Shown: positions 45,328 to 54,835, counted from the first letter of the stretch. The stretch is 56,678 nucleotides of DNA from an uncultured Collinsella sp. (GCA_900541205.1 UQIV01000016.1:1-56678); one strand, 5' to 3'. Numbers and translations are program-made. The notes: generated from the sequence alone by a model not told the origin.

Positions 45328-46242
45328 ATGCTCAATGCGATAGCGTGGGCGCTTGCCTGTTTTGGCGTTGTCGCTGCCGATATAGCCCTGAGCGTGGTTC
45401 TGTTTTCTGTTCTCGATGCCGTGTCGGCGCTGACGGGCTATCCGATCGACAATCTCGATATCCAATGGTTTCAGGCTGCCGCTCAGACGGCTTCATTTTT
45501 GATGGCGCTGCTGTGGTGGCGTTATCTGTGGTCCCGCTCCTTCATGGCGCGCCGGCAAGGCGAGCGCCCGCTCGGTGGGGGAGCAAGCGCGGCATGGAAG
45601 CGCATCGCCTGCGTTGTCGTGATCGGTCTATCCATGCAGGTGGTAATTAGCTACCTATGCGACGCCGTGCTGTCGCTGCTGCCCGAGGCGGCGGCCGACT
45701 ACAGCGAGCTTGTCGAGGAAAGAGGCATGGGCGACACCAGCTATCTCGCCGTCCTGACTACGGTGTTCGGCGCCCCATTTTGTGAAGAGCTGCTGGTACG
45801 CGGCATTATTTTCGAGTTTTCGCTCCGAGCGTTTAATCCGCAGTGCCGCCCACTTTGGAAGCGCCGGCGTCGTGCGAGCGCGCAGGACGGCGCCATGGTG
45901 CCCTGGGCGGCCCCAAGCACGTGGGGTATCGCAGCGGCGATTGTACTGCAGGCGGCAATCTTCGGTTTTATGCACATGAATTGGGTGCAGGGTTGCTACG
46001 CGGGTGCCGCTGGCCTCATCTTTGGTTGGGTGCTCGTGACGACCGGAAAGCTCCGCTACACGATCCTGCTGCACTTTGCCTTTAACGCCGGGTCGTACCT
46101 CATGGGCCTGCTGTGGTTTGTGAACACACCGCTCGACGTGGTGGTCACGGTTGGCATCGCCGGCTTTGTGCTGGTAGAGTCGATGCGCTCGCTGCTACGA
46201 TTGTGCATTCCCGTGTCGCGCGAAGCTGATCGGTCTGAGTAA
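45328..46242 (+). CDS. CPBP-family intramembrane metalloprotease
   Basis: This membrane protease of about 304 residues (Abi/CPBP family) cuts within membranes; in other bacteria members act in bacteriocin immunity or protein maturation. Seven or eight membrane helices are present. The catalytic motifs are intact: EELLVRG (EExxxR), FGFMH (FxxxH) and HFAFN (HxxxN). I chose the ATG at 45328, preceded by GATGGGG; an ATG at 45301 lies in the dispersed repeat and has no ribosome binding site. Confidence 0.87.
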   Translation: MLNAIAWALACFGVVAADIALSVVLFSVLDAVSALTGYPIDNLDIQWFQAAAQTASFLMALLWWRYLWSRSFMARRQGERPLGGGASAAWKRIACVVVIGLSMQVVISYLCDAVLSLLPEAAADYSELVEERGMGDTSYLAVLTTVFGAPFCEELLVRGIIFEFSLRAFNPQCRPLWKRRRRASAQDGAMVPWAAPSTWGIAAAIVLQAAIFGFMHMNWVQGCYAGAAGLIFGWVLVTTGKLRYTILLHFAFNAGSYLMGLLWFVNTPLDVVVTVGIAGFVLVESMRSLLRLCIPVSREADRSE

Positions 46243-46250
46243 TAACGCCT

Positions 46251-47243
46251 TTAACTAGACCGATGCGTCCTGAACGCACCTGGCGTTTCGCCGAATGTTT
46301 CTTTAAATTTTGAGTAAAAGAATGACATGTTGGATATGCCGACTTTTCGGGCTACATACTGCACGCTGCGCTCGGTGTTATTGAGAAGATATGCCGCCTC
46401 TGTGAGCTGCTGGTTGAGCTTGATTTGCGAAAACGTTTTGCCGGTTTTTTGCTTGATCAAGCTGCTGAGATAGCTGGTGCTATAACCCGTATCGCTCGCA
46501 ATGCTTTCGAGCGTGCAGTCGCCGTAACTTCGCTCAATATGATTCAGAATCGACACGATGCGTTCGTCCGACATGATCGCCTGGTTATCAGTTGCGGAGC
46601 GTCGGTACAGTCCTCGTATGAGAACAAGGAATAGGCTGACGGCGAGGTGCCTCATGAGTTCATTGGAGTAGGCATCTTTAAAGTGATATTCGATAAAGAG
46701 CATCTCGATGAGGCGTCGCGCATGTCGGGCGTATTCCTCTGGAAGAATGAGATATTTGCGAGCCTCACGGTTTTTGGACACAAAATCAAATAGGAGATTC
46801 GTTAATGGTGACGCGCCGGGTAGCTGGCTCAGGAACACCGAATCGAACATTTCTTTTTTGAAGACGATTGAAATGACGATATCGTGCTCGCCCTTAACGT
46901 ATGGAACGCTTCTGACTACGCCGGTGTTGCAAATGAGCACATCACCCTTTTTAAGGAGCAGTGACCGTCCGTTGACGACAAACGTGCAGACGCCGTCGTA
47001 CACGTAGTTAAGCTCCATATCCCGATTGATATGAGGAGGAATGTCGGTAAAGCGTGACTCCTTGATAAGGCCCACGGGGTTTTCGTCGAGGGTTTCTTTC
47101 CAATCAAACAGATAGACCTCTTCGCCGTTAATGGTTGTGGTTTCCACCCTGTTATATCGCGGGCTGGGCTCTCCCGGATGCGTACGATGCCACTCTTCGG
47201 TCTCGGTATGCGTATAGAGCAACTGTTTGAGATTCGAATCCAT
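46251..47243 (-). CDS. AraC-family transcriptional regulator
   Basis: This 330-residue regulator has an N-terminal cupin-like sensor domain (DIPPHINRDMELNYVYDG, LLLKKGDVLICNTG) and two C-terminal helix-turn-helix motifs (LESIASDTGYSTSYLSSLIK and VQYVARKVGISNMSFFYSKF, ending FKETFGETPGAFR). It is transcribed away from the GH1 gene, so it most likely controls the beta-glucoside genes. Its start region and that of the GH1 gene share an 11-base complementary sequence. Confidence 0.92.
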   Translation of the reverse strand: MDSNLKQLLYTHTETEEWHRTHPGEPSPRYNRVETTTINGEEVYLFDWKETLDENPVGLIKESRFTDIPPHINRDMELNYVYDGVCTFVVNGRSLLLKKGDVLICNTGVVRSVPYVKGEHDIVISIVFKKEMFDSVFLSQLPGASPLTNLLFDFVSKNREARKYLILPEEYARHARRLIEMLFIEYHFKDAYSNELMRHLAVSLFLVLIRGLYRRSATDNQAIMSDERIVSILNHIERSYGDCTLESIASDTGYSTSYLSSLIKQKTGKTFSQIKLNQQLTEAAYLLNNTERSVQYVARKVGISNMSFFYSKFKETFGETPGAFRTHRSS

Positions 47244-47247
47244 GGGG

Positions 47248-47378
47248 TGCTCCAGCGGTGAACGGTAGAATCGATGCCTTGAACGGTATTATATCTAAAA
47301 AAATGTTATAAACCCAAGCTTTCTATGCGATATCTTATGCATCTTGTTCTTCCTAGTATTGGGTTATCCGCTGGAGCA
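47248..47378. promoter_or_regulatory. Divergent promoter region framed by an 11-bp inverted pair
   Basis: TGCTCCAGCGG (47248-47258) and CCGCTGGAGCA (47368-47378) are exact complements about 110 bases apart, one just before each divergent start codon. The A/T-rich middle contains TATAAA (47307-47312). The pair could be a looping operator for the AraC regulator. Confidence 0.5.
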
Positions 47379-47396
47379 TCCGATCAAGGAGGGCAA

Positions 47397-48875
47397 ATGG
47401 GTAAGTTAAAACATGGATTTGACTCCGACTTTTTATGGGGCGGAGCCATATCGTGCTCGCAGGCTGATGGCGCCTGGAATGAGGGCGGAAAGGGAAAGTC
47501 GACGCAGGATTGTCGATGGCTGGATGGCACCTGGACTCATGACCAGATCGAGGACAAGCATCAAAACAACCCCTTCTGCCATGACGAGCTAATGAACGCT
47601 CTCGCAGATGATGGCGTTGAGTTCTACCCGTTTAGGCGTGGCAACGACTTCTATCATCACTATCGTGAGGACATCGCGCTTTTTGCGGAGATGGGTCTCA
47701 AGCTGTTCCGCACCTCTATTTGCTGGAGCCGAATCTATCCTAACGGAGATGACCTTGAGCCTAACCGCGAAGGCATCGAGTGGTATCGAAGCATGCTGGG
47801 TGAGTGCAAAAAGCACGGCATTAAGACCTTCGTCACCATGCTTCACTATGACATCCCGGTAAATCTTGTTACCACATATGGAGGATGGAAGAATCGCAAG
47901 ACGATTGATTTCTTCGCCCGCTATGTCGAGACAATCGTTACGGAATTGGGCGATCTGGTCGATTTCTGGCTGCCTTTTAACGAGTTCAATGCAGCGCGTT
48001 TTTCGCCTTGGGACGGGGTCTGTCTGGTCAAAGACGAAGAGGGAGAGAACTTCGATCGAGCCATCTTCCAGTGCCTGCACCACGAGTTCGTTGCCAATGC
48101 GCGTGCCGTCGAGATTGTTCATCGTCTTTCGCCCGATACTCCCGTTGGCGGCATGATCGCTCGATTCTGTACGTATCCTGCCACCTGCCGTCCCGAAGAT
48201 AACATGCAGGCTATTCACGACGACCAGTATTCCAACTGGTTCTATACGGACGTGATGGCTCGTGGAAAATACCCCGCTTATATGAATCGCTATTTCGATG
48301 CGTGCGATATCGAGATTCAAATGGAGCCGGGCGATGAAGAGCTTATCGCCCGCAACACGGTCGACTTCCTGGCCTTCTCGTACTACTTTTCCCAGGTATC
48401 CACCTGCGATCAGGGATGGGAGAAGACTGCGGGAAATCTGGTCATGGCAAACAAGAACCCTTATCTCGAGACGAGTGAGTGGGGCTGGCAGCTCGATCCC
48501 ATTGGCCTGAGGGTTACCCTTAACCAGATGTATGACCGCTATGGGCTGCCCCTGTATATCGCCGAGAATGGCCTCGGTACATCTGATGTAGTCGAGGAGG
48601 ATGGCAGCATCCACGACGAGTATCGAATCGATTATTTGCGCCAGCACATAAAGTGCCTTAAAGAGGCAGTGATCGATGGCGTTGACGTGCGCGGATATAT
48701 GATCTGGGGATTCATTGACCTTGTTGCCTGCGGTCCTCTTACGATGGACAAGCGATACGGGCTTATCTATGTCGATCTGGATAATTGCGGCAACGGCACT
48801 GCGGAGCGCTTGCGTAAAGACTCTTTCTATTGGTACCAGAAATGTATCGCCACTAATGGCGAGGATCTTGGATAG
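47397..48875 (+). CDS. 6-phospho-beta-glucosidase, GH1 family
   Basis: This 492-residue enzyme hydrolyses phosphorylated beta-glucosides such as cellobiose or arbutin phosphates. It has FLWGGAISCSQADGAWNEGG near the start, the acid/base Glu in LPFNEFNAARF and the nucleophile Glu in LYIAENGLGT. The C-terminus DSFYWYQKCIATNGE is typical. The ATG at 47397 follows AAGGAGGGCAA. The PTS gene follows after 11 bases, and an AraC regulator is divergent. Confidence 0.94.
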   Translation: MGKLKHGFDSDFLWGGAISCSQADGAWNEGGKGKSTQDCRWLDGTWTHDQIEDKHQNNPFCHDELMNALADDGVEFYPFRRGNDFYHHYREDIALFAEMGLKLFRTSICWSRIYPNGDDLEPNREGIEWYRSMLGECKKHGIKTFVTMLHYDIPVNLVTTYGGWKNRKTIDFFARYVETIVTELGDLVDFWLPFNEFNAARFSPWDGVCLVKDEEGENFDRAIFQCLHHEFVANARAVEIVHRLSPDTPVGGMIARFCTYPATCRPEDNMQAIHDDQYSNWFYTDVMARGKYPAYMNRYFDACDIEIQMEPGDEELIARNTVDFLAFSYYFSQVSTCDQGWEKTAGNLVMANKNPYLETSEWGWQLDPIGLRVTLNQMYDRYGLPLYIAENGLGTSDVVEEDGSIHDEYRIDYLRQHIKCLKEAVIDGVDVRGYMIWGFIDLVACGPLTMDKRYGLIYVDLDNCGNGTAERLRKDSFYWYQKCIATNGEDLG

Positions 48876-48886
48876 GAGTGATTGTT

Positions 48887-50257
48887 GTGGCAGACAAGAA
48901 GGAACTAGCCGCTCGTGTCCTCGAGCTCGTGGGCGGCGCCGATAACGTTGTTATGGCAACGCACTGCATTACAAGGCTCAGATTCAACCTGAAGGACGAC
49001 AGCAAGGCAGACCTGGAGACCCTTAAGACGCTTGACGGCGCCTTGGGCGCGCAAGTTAAAGACGGGCAGTGGCAGGTTATCATCGGCGCCAGCGTGGGGT
49101 CGGTATATGACGAATTGGAGCCCATGCTGGGCGACAGGATGGGTGGCGAGGTCTCCGCCGACGCCGAGCAGCCTGAGCTCCAAAAAGGTTCGGCTCGCGT
49201 ATTCGATATCATCACCGGCATCTTTTCCGCTATCATTCCCGCACTGGTGGCGGGAGGCATCGTAAAGGGCATCCTGGCTGCTATCGCGGCTTTTGGAATC
49301 GACACGGGTGCCGGCGACTTTGCGATATTCAATATGATTTCGGATATCCCGTTCTACTTCTTGCCGTTTTTGCTGGCAATGTCTACGGCTGATAAGTTCC
49401 GAGTCAACCGCTCGCTTGCGCTTTGTGTTGCCGGATCGCTGATGTACCCGACCATTGTCAACGCTGTCGGTACGGGCGAGACGCCTCTTGCGTTGTTCGG
49501 TTTTACGGTGCCGATTTTTAGCTACGCCGATTCCGTGTTTCCGGTCATCTTTGGCGTCATTGGCTTGTCTTTTGTATATCGCGCAATCGACAAAGTCGTG
49601 CCGGATCTTTTTAAGCTCGTTGTCGTTCCGGCGCTCTCCCTTGCTATCGTGATTCCCGTTAACCTGTTTGTGCTCGCTCCGATTGGTGCCTGGTGCGGTC
49701 TTGGTCTTGCCAACGGTATCGTTTGGCTATTCTCGACGTTAGGCCCCGTTGCCGGTTTTCTGCTGGGCTTCTTTATGCCGCTTATCGTGCTCTTCGGCAT
49801 GCACCAGTCAACGAGCCCTATCCAGATTTCCAATATCGCAACGCTGGGGTATGACTATCTGCTCCCGATCTCTTTCTGCCATAACCTCGCCGAAAGCGGT
49901 GCGTCTTTTGGTGCGGCCCTGCGCATGACCGACGAAAAGCTCAAGTCCGCTGCAATGACGTGCGCCTTCTCGGCGTTTATGGGAATCTCCGAGCCCGCCT
50001 TGTTTACCGTTCAGGTTCCTAACAGGACTCCGCTTATCGCTGCGATGATCGCGGATGGCATTGGCGGTGCGCTCACCGTTGTTCTGGGCGCAAAGTGCTT
50101 CGGCTTTGTTATGCCTGGCATTACCTCGTTGCCCGTTTATGCCGATCCAAGCGGCAATCCCATGAATCTGATCATGATTGTCGTCTGCATCGCTTTGACT
50201 TGGGTTATTTCCGCGACGCTCTCGTTTGCGCTCTATGGTCGTTTTGACAAAAAGTAA
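48887..50257 (+). CDS. PTS EIIBC, beta-glucoside type
   Basis: This 456-residue permease would import and phosphorylate a beta-glucoside for the GH1 enzyme upstream. The EIIB domain comes first (phospho-Cys in MATHCITRLRFNLKDD), then EIIC with about ten membrane segments (SARVFDIITGIFSAIIPALV, FGMHQSTSPIQISNI). Family members often have a third, EIIA domain (total about 620 residues); it is absent. The GTG at 48887 fits AGGAG 8 bases upstream better than a GTG three codons earlier. Confidence 0.92.
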   Translation: MADKKELAARVLELVGGADNVVMATHCITRLRFNLKDDSKADLETLKTLDGALGAQVKDGQWQVIIGASVGSVYDELEPMLGDRMGGEVSADAEQPELQKGSARVFDIITGIFSAIIPALVAGGIVKGILAAIAAFGIDTGAGDFAIFNMISDIPFYFLPFLLAMSTADKFRVNRSLALCVAGSLMYPTIVNAVGTGETPLALFGFTVPIFSYADSVFPVIFGVIGLSFVYRAIDKVVPDLFKLVVVPALSLAIVIPVNLFVLAPIGAWCGLGLANGIVWLFSTLGPVAGFLLGFFMPLIVLFGMHQSTSPIQISNIATLGYDYLLPISFCHNLAESGASFGAALRMTDEKLKSAAMTCAFSAFMGISEPALFTVQVPNRTPLIAAMIADGIGGALTVVLGAKCFGFVMPGITSLPVYADPSGNPMNLIMIVVCIALTWVISATLSFALYGRFDKK

Positions 50258-50286
50258 CGATGTTTTGAGATAGACAATATTAATCG

Positions 50287-50335
50287 GCCGCTCGCCGGGG
50301 AATCGTTTTACGACGCCCCGGCGAGCGGCATTTTA
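50287..50335. terminator. Bidirectional terminator between PTS and ygiQ
   Basis: GCCGCTCGCCGGGG pairs with CCCCGGCGAGCGGC around 15 bases, followed by ATTTTATT. The two flanking genes converge on it. Confidence 0.9.
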
Positions 50336-50383
50336 TTGGTGGGGGCGTGTGTGCCGCCAGCGGCGGCATGCCGCCTCGCCGCG

Positions 50384-52519
50384 CTAGTTACGCCTGCCGC
50401 CTCCGTTGGCGCCCTGTCGTCCCTGGGCGGCGCGGTTGCGGCCTGCGGTGTTCTGCGCACGCGACATGCCGCCGTATCCCTTGCTGCCTTTGGGTCCCTT
50501 GCCGGCGGCGCCACCGTGGGCCTTGCCGCCCTTCTTGCCGGTCCCATGTCCGCCGCCAGCAGACGTCTCGCCCGGGCGCGGCGGTACGGGACGGATCAGG
50601 CAATGCTTGGTGTAGCCGATTAGATCTCGGCGGCCGGCCTTTTCCAGCGCCTCGCGCACAAGCTTGTAGTTCTCGGGCTTGCGGTATTGGATGAGCGCAC
50701 GCTGCATGGCCTTTTCGTGCGGGTCGCGCGCCACGTAGATCGGCTGCATGGTGCGCGGATCCACGCCAGTGTAGTACATGCAGGTCGACATGGTGGACGG
50801 CGTGGGGTAGAAGTCCTGCACCTGCTCGGGCATGTAGCCCATGTCGCGCACGGCTTCGGCAAGGTCCACGGCTTCCTTCATCGTCGAGCCGGGGTGGCTC
50901 GAGATCAGATACGGCACTACGTACTGCTTGAGTCCGTATTCGCGGTTCAAGCGCTCAAATTTACGGCAGAACGCATCGTAGACGGCTCGGCTCGGTTTGC
51001 CCATCACGGACAGCACCGCGTCGCTCACATGCTCGGGCGCTACGCGCAGCTGGCCCGAGACATGATGCTCCAGCAACTCGCGCAAAAACTCGTCCGAGGC
51101 ATCGGCCATGGTGTAGTCAAAACGGATGCCGCTGCGGACGAAGACCTTCTTGACGCCCGGCAGCTGGCGCAGGTCGCGCAGCAGCTGCGTGTAGCCGCTC
51201 TCGTCGACCACCATGTTCTTGCACACGCTCGGCCATAGGCAGCGCTTGTTCTTGCACACGCCGTGTTTGAGCTGCTTGTCGCAGGCCGGGCGGCTAAAGT
51301 TGGCCGTCGGTCCACCCACGTCGTTGATGTAGCCCTTAAACTCGGGATCGCGCGTGAGCAGCTCGGCCTCGCGCATGATCGAGTCGTGGCTGCGCATCTG
51401 CAACACGCGGCCCTGGTGGAAGGTGAGCGCGCAAAACGAGCACTCGCCAAAACAGCCGCGGTTGGAGCTAATGGAAAACTTGATCTCGGCAAAGGCCGGC
51501 ACGCCGCCCGCTGCGTCGTAGTCGGGATGCCAATCGCGTGCGTAGGGGAGTTCGGCCACCTCGTCCATCTCGTCGGTGGTGAGTGTTGCCGACGGCGGGT
51601 TCTGCACCACATAGACGCTGTTGGGGTAGGGCTCTACCAGACGATGTCCGGTGATGGGGTCCATGTTCTGCTGCTGCACGTTAAAGCTGCGCGCGTAGTT
51701 GAGCTTGTCGGCGGCAAGGTCGTCCCAGCTGGGCAGCAGGTCGTAGTCGTAGACCTCGTCGAGCGAACTCGTGCGGTAAACGGTGCCGTTGATATAGGTG
51801 ATCTGATCGACGGGCAGCCCCGCGTCGAGCGCGTCGGCGATCTCGACAATCGCGTGCTCGCCCATGCCGTAGATGAGGATGTCGGCGCCCGAGTCGAGCA
51901 GCACCGAGCGCTTGAGCTTATCCTGCCAGTAGTCGTAGTGGGCCAGGCGGCGCAGGCTCGCCTCGATGCCGCCGATGATGATGGGGGCGTCCTTGAACGT
52001 CTGACGGATGAGATTGCCGTAGACCGTGACGGCACGGTTGGGGCGGTGACCTTCCTCGCCGCCGGGGGTATAGGCGTCGGTGTGGCGGCGGTGCTTGGTC
52101 ACCGAATAGTGGTTGACCATGGAGTCCATGTTGCCGGCACTGACCAAAAAGCCCAGGCGCGGCTCACCGAGCACGCTGATGCTGGCGGGATCGGTCCAGT
52201 CGGGTTGGCAGATGATGCCCACTTTGTAGCCGTGCGCGTCGAGTACGCGGCTGATGATGGCCATACCAAAGCTGGGGTGGTCCACGTAGGCGTCGCCGCA
52301 GATGTAGACGAAGTCACACTGGTCCCAACCGCGCGCGTCCATATCGGCGCGGCTGACGGGGAGGAACTTATCGCGGCCCGGGCGCCAGGGACGGGCGGGC
52401 GCTGCCGGGGTATGAGCGGCGTGGCCGCCCTGGGCCTTGCCGCCGCGCTTTTGCTGCTGGCCCTGTTTGCCCTGCTGATTGCGCTGGTTATTCTGAGCGT
52501 GCTGAGGCTTTTTTGCCAC
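50384..52519 (-). CDS. YgiQ-family radical SAM protein
   Basis: This 711-residue member of the YgiQ (UPF0313) family would use an Fe-S cluster and S-adenosylmethionine. The cluster motif is SNRGCFGECSFCAL (CxxxCxxC) near residue 320. Family segments are CGDAYVDHPSFGMAIISRVL, PIIIGGIEASLRRLAHYDYW and SSHPGSTMKEAVDLA. The reaction is not known. The first 45 residues are Gln/Lys/Gly-rich and the last 70 are Gly-rich and basic, both low complexity. I start at a GTG with GGGAGGGATC upstream; a longer frame to 52705 has no ribosome binding site. Confidence 0.9.
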   Translation of the reverse strand: MAKKPQHAQNNQRNQQGKQGQQQKRGGKAQGGHAAHTPAAPARPWRPGRDKFLPVSRADMDARGWDQCDFVYICGDAYVDHPSFGMAIISRVLDAHGYKVGIICQPDWTDPASISVLGEPRLGFLVSAGNMDSMVNHYSVTKHRRHTDAYTPGGEEGHRPNRAVTVYGNLIRQTFKDAPIIIGGIEASLRRLAHYDYWQDKLKRSVLLDSGADILIYGMGEHAIVEIADALDAGLPVDQITYINGTVYRTSSLDEVYDYDLLPSWDDLAADKLNYARSFNVQQQNMDPITGHRLVEPYPNSVYVVQNPPSATLTTDEMDEVAELPYARDWHPDYDAAGGVPAFAEIKFSISSNRGCFGECSFCALTFHQGRVLQMRSHDSIMREAELLTRDPEFKGYINDVGGPTANFSRPACDKQLKHGVCKNKRCLWPSVCKNMVVDESGYTQLLRDLRQLPGVKKVFVRSGIRFDYTMADASDEFLRELLEHHVSGQLRVAPEHVSDAVLSVMGKPSRAVYDAFCRKFERLNREYGLKQYVVPYLISSHPGSTMKEAVDLAEAVRDMGYMPEQVQDFYPTPSTMSTCMYYTGVDPRTMQPIYVARDPHEKAMQRALIQYRKPENYKLVREALEKAGRRDLIGYTKHCLIRPVPPRPGETSAGGGHGTGKKGGKAHGGAAGKGPKGSKGYGGMSRAQNTAGRNRAAQGRQGANGGGRRN

Positions 52520-52787
52520 GATCCCTCCCGGTGTTTGTATGCTGCACGTAATTGTAACCAGTCTTTTTGGGACGGGGCTAAAAAGACTGGTGGAGTACAC
52601 GAGCTGGTGGATCGGTGCGTCGGTGCGGGTGTCGGCGCCGCGCCCGCTGTTTGTTTCCAGACTGTGTATCTGCGCGTTGGAGAACCCGTCTCGCGCGCAC
52701 GCCATGTTGTCAATGGGTTACAGTATGAACGGCGGCTATGTTTCCGCCAACGCACGAGAGAGTCGTCAACAGGGAGGATGCACGGCG

Positions 52788-53504
52788 ATGCAGCGTGCCA
52801 AACAGATATCGGAGTCTATTGAGCTGGGCATCATCTTGGCGCTCGCCGGTGGCTTTATGGACGTTTATTCGTACATTGGGCGCGACCATGTTTTCGCTAA
52901 CGCGCAGACGGGCAACATCTTGCTGGTGGGCGTGAGCATCTCGGAGGGCAATTGGGCACTTGCGGGGCGCTATTTCTTCCCTGTGGTGTCGTTTGCCGTG
53001 GGCATTATGCTTGCCGACCTGGTACACGAACGGTTTGGCAGCGTGATTCACTGGCGCCAAGTGACGGTGTTCTTTGAAGCCGTCATCTTGCTGGGCGTGA
53101 GCTTTATCCCCGGCGGCGGTTACAACCTGCTCGCCAACTGCCTCACCTCGTTTGCCTGCGGCATGCAGGTCGAGAGCTTCCGCAAGATCCACGGTCACGG
53201 CATCGCTACGACCATGTGCATCGGCAACTTGCGCAACGCGCTGCAAAACGTGGACGATTACATCATCACCCACAGGCGCGGCTTTTTGGAAAACGGCCTG
53301 CTGTACTTTGGCGTGATTTTTACCTTTGTGTTTGGCGCCGTGTTGGGCAACTGGTGTATTGAGCGCATGGGCCTGCACTCCATTGCGGTGGCGAGCGTGT
53401 TGCTGTTTATCGCGTTTGCCATCATGTTCATCGACCGCGAGCGCGACTTGCGTTTTCGCTGGAAGGTTGCGGCCGAGGCTTGGAAAGAGGGCTGTCGAAA
53501 GTAA
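52788..53504 (+). CDS. DUF1275 (YoaK-like) membrane protein
   Basis: This 238-residue protein has about six membrane helices and the DUF1275 features GGFMDVYSYIGRDHVFANAQ, TGNILLVGVSIS and FACGMQVESFRKIHGHGIAT. The function of the family is not established. I start at the ATG at 52788, preceded by AGGGAGGATG; a longer open frame would run back into the ygiQ promoter. Confidence 0.87.
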   Translation: MQRAKQISESIELGIILALAGGFMDVYSYIGRDHVFANAQTGNILLVGVSISEGNWALAGRYFFPVVSFAVGIMLADLVHERFGSVIHWRQVTVFFEAVILLGVSFIPGGGYNLLANCLTSFACGMQVESFRKIHGHGIATTMCIGNLRNALQNVDDYIITHRRGFLENGLLYFGVIFTFVFGAVLGNWCIERMGLHSIAVASVLLFIAFAIMFIDRERDLRFRWKVAAEAWKEGCRK

Positions 53505-53510
53505 CCGAAT

Positions 53511-53537
53511 GCGGCAAAGGGGCTGTCCCTTTGCCGC
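53511..53537. repeat. Short inverted repeat GCGGCAAAGG
   Basis: GCGGCAAAGGG and CCCTTTGCCGC pair around 5 bases just after the DUF1275 gene, followed by ATATTTTT. It resembles the repeat at 22223 and may end transcription. Confidence 0.65.
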
Positions 53538-53554
53538 AATATTTTTCATCATCT

Positions 53555-53570
53555 GTTGAAACGCTTTAAC
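53555..53570. promoter_or_regulatory. LacI-type operator-like palindrome before the alcohol dehydrogenase
   Basis: GTTGAAACGCTTTAAC is a dyad around a central CG with six of eight positions paired, the form bound by LacI/CcpA-type regulators. A related GTTTCAAAAGCGTT follows at about 53596. Both lie 50-110 bases before the start codon. Confidence 0.45.
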
Positions 53571-53668
53571 AATTTTGACGTTCTCACGCGTTTTTCGTTT
53601 CAAAAGCGTTAGGATGGGACTCATAGCGTGGGCGTAATGGGCGCCCCGCACACGATGGGAGGCTATCA

Positions 53669-54835
53669 ATGGCTAATCGTTTCGTTCTCAATACCATCTC
53701 TTATCATGGTTCCGGCGCCATCAAGGAGATCCCCGGCGAGCTCCAGCGTCGCGGCTACAAGAAGATTTTCGTCTGCTCCGATCCCGATCTGGTCAAGTTT
53801 GGCGTTACCGCTAAGGTGACCGACGAGCTCGACGCTGCCGGCATCGCTTGGAGCCTCTACTCCGAGATCAAGCCCAACCCCACTATCCAGAACGTCAAGG
53901 ACGGCGTCGAGGCCTTCAAGGCCGCCGAGGCTGACGCTATCGTGACCATCGGTGGCGGCTCCTCCATGGACACTGCCAAGGCCATCGGCATCATCATCAA
54001 CAACCCCGAGTTCGCCGATGTCCGCAGCCTCGAGGGCGTTGCTCCCACTAAGAACCACGCCGTGTTCACCATCGCTGTGCCGACGACCGCCGGTACCGCT
54101 GCCGAGGTGACCATCAACTACGTCATCACCGACCCCGAGAAGGTCCGCAAGTTCGTGTGCGTCGACACCAACGACGCCCCGGAGGTCGCCGTCGTCGATC
54201 CTGACATGATGGCTTCCATGCCCGCCGGCCTGACCGCCTCCACCGGCATGGACGCTCTGACCCACGCCATCGAGGGCTATACCACCAAGGGCGCTTGGGA
54301 GCTCTCCGACATGTTCCACTTTGAGGCTATTAAGCTGATTAGCGAGAATCTGCGCGACTCTGTCGCCGAGGCCAAGTCCGGTCAGCCCGGCTCCGGCCGT
54401 GAGGGCATGGCCCTTGGCCAGTATGTCGCCGGCATGGGCTTCTCCAATGTCGGCCTGGGTATCGACCATGCCATGGCTCACACCCTGTCCGCTCACTACG
54501 ACACCCCGCACGGCGTCGCCTGCGCCATGCTGCTGCCGATCGCCATGGAGTTCAACAAGCCGGTTTGCGCCGAGCGCCTGGCCAAGGTTGCCGTTGCCAT
54601 GGGCGTCGACACCACGGGTATGAGCACCGACGAGGCTGCCGACGCCGCTATCGCCGCCGTCAAGCAGCTTTCCGCCGACGTGAACATCCCGCACGTCTGT
54701 GAGGCCATGAAGGCCGACGAGATCGAGGTCCTGGCCAAGGACGCCATGGCCGACGCCTGCTTCCCGGGTAACCCGCGCGAGGCAACGCTCGACGACGTCA
54801 TCGAGCTCTTCAAGAAGATTTGCCCGGCTGCCTAG
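53669..54835 (+). CDS. Iron-containing alcohol dehydrogenase (FucO-like)
   Basis: This 388-residue group III dehydrogenase interconverts an alcohol and aldehyde with NAD(H), for example lactaldehyde/propanediol or ethanol. It has the nucleotide motif TIGGGSSMDTAKAIG near residue 95, VPTTAGTAAEVTINYVI, and metal-binding positions in DALTHAIEGY, GLGIDHAMAHTLSAHYDTPH. Codon use is strongly biased to C-ending codons, which suggests high expression. The ATG follows GGGAGG. In this anaerobe it would serve as an electron sink. Confidence 0.93.
   Translation: MANRFVLNTISYHGSGAIKEIPGELQRRGYKKIFVCSDPDLVKFGVTAKVTDELDAAGIAWSLYSEIKPNPTIQNVKDGVEAFKAAEADAIVTIGGGSSMDTAKAIGIIINNPEFADVRSLEGVAPTKNHAVFTIAVPTTAGTAAEVTINYVITDPEKVRKFVCVDTNDAPEVAVVDPDMMASMPAGLTASTGMDALTHAIEGYTTKGAWELSDMFHFEAIKLISENLRDSVAEAKSGQPGSGREGMALGQYVAGMGFSNVGLGIDHAMAHTLSAHYDTPHGVACAMLLPIAMEFNKPVCAERLAKVAVAMGVDTTGMSTDEAADAAIAAVKQLSADVNIPHVCEAMKADEIEVLAKDAMADACFPGNPREATLDDVIELFKKICPAA

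Noticed and set aside
52539..52787. Longer start for the DUF1275 protein
   Set aside because: The extension has no ribosome binding site and crosses the ygiQ promoter. The ATG at 52788 matches the family start.
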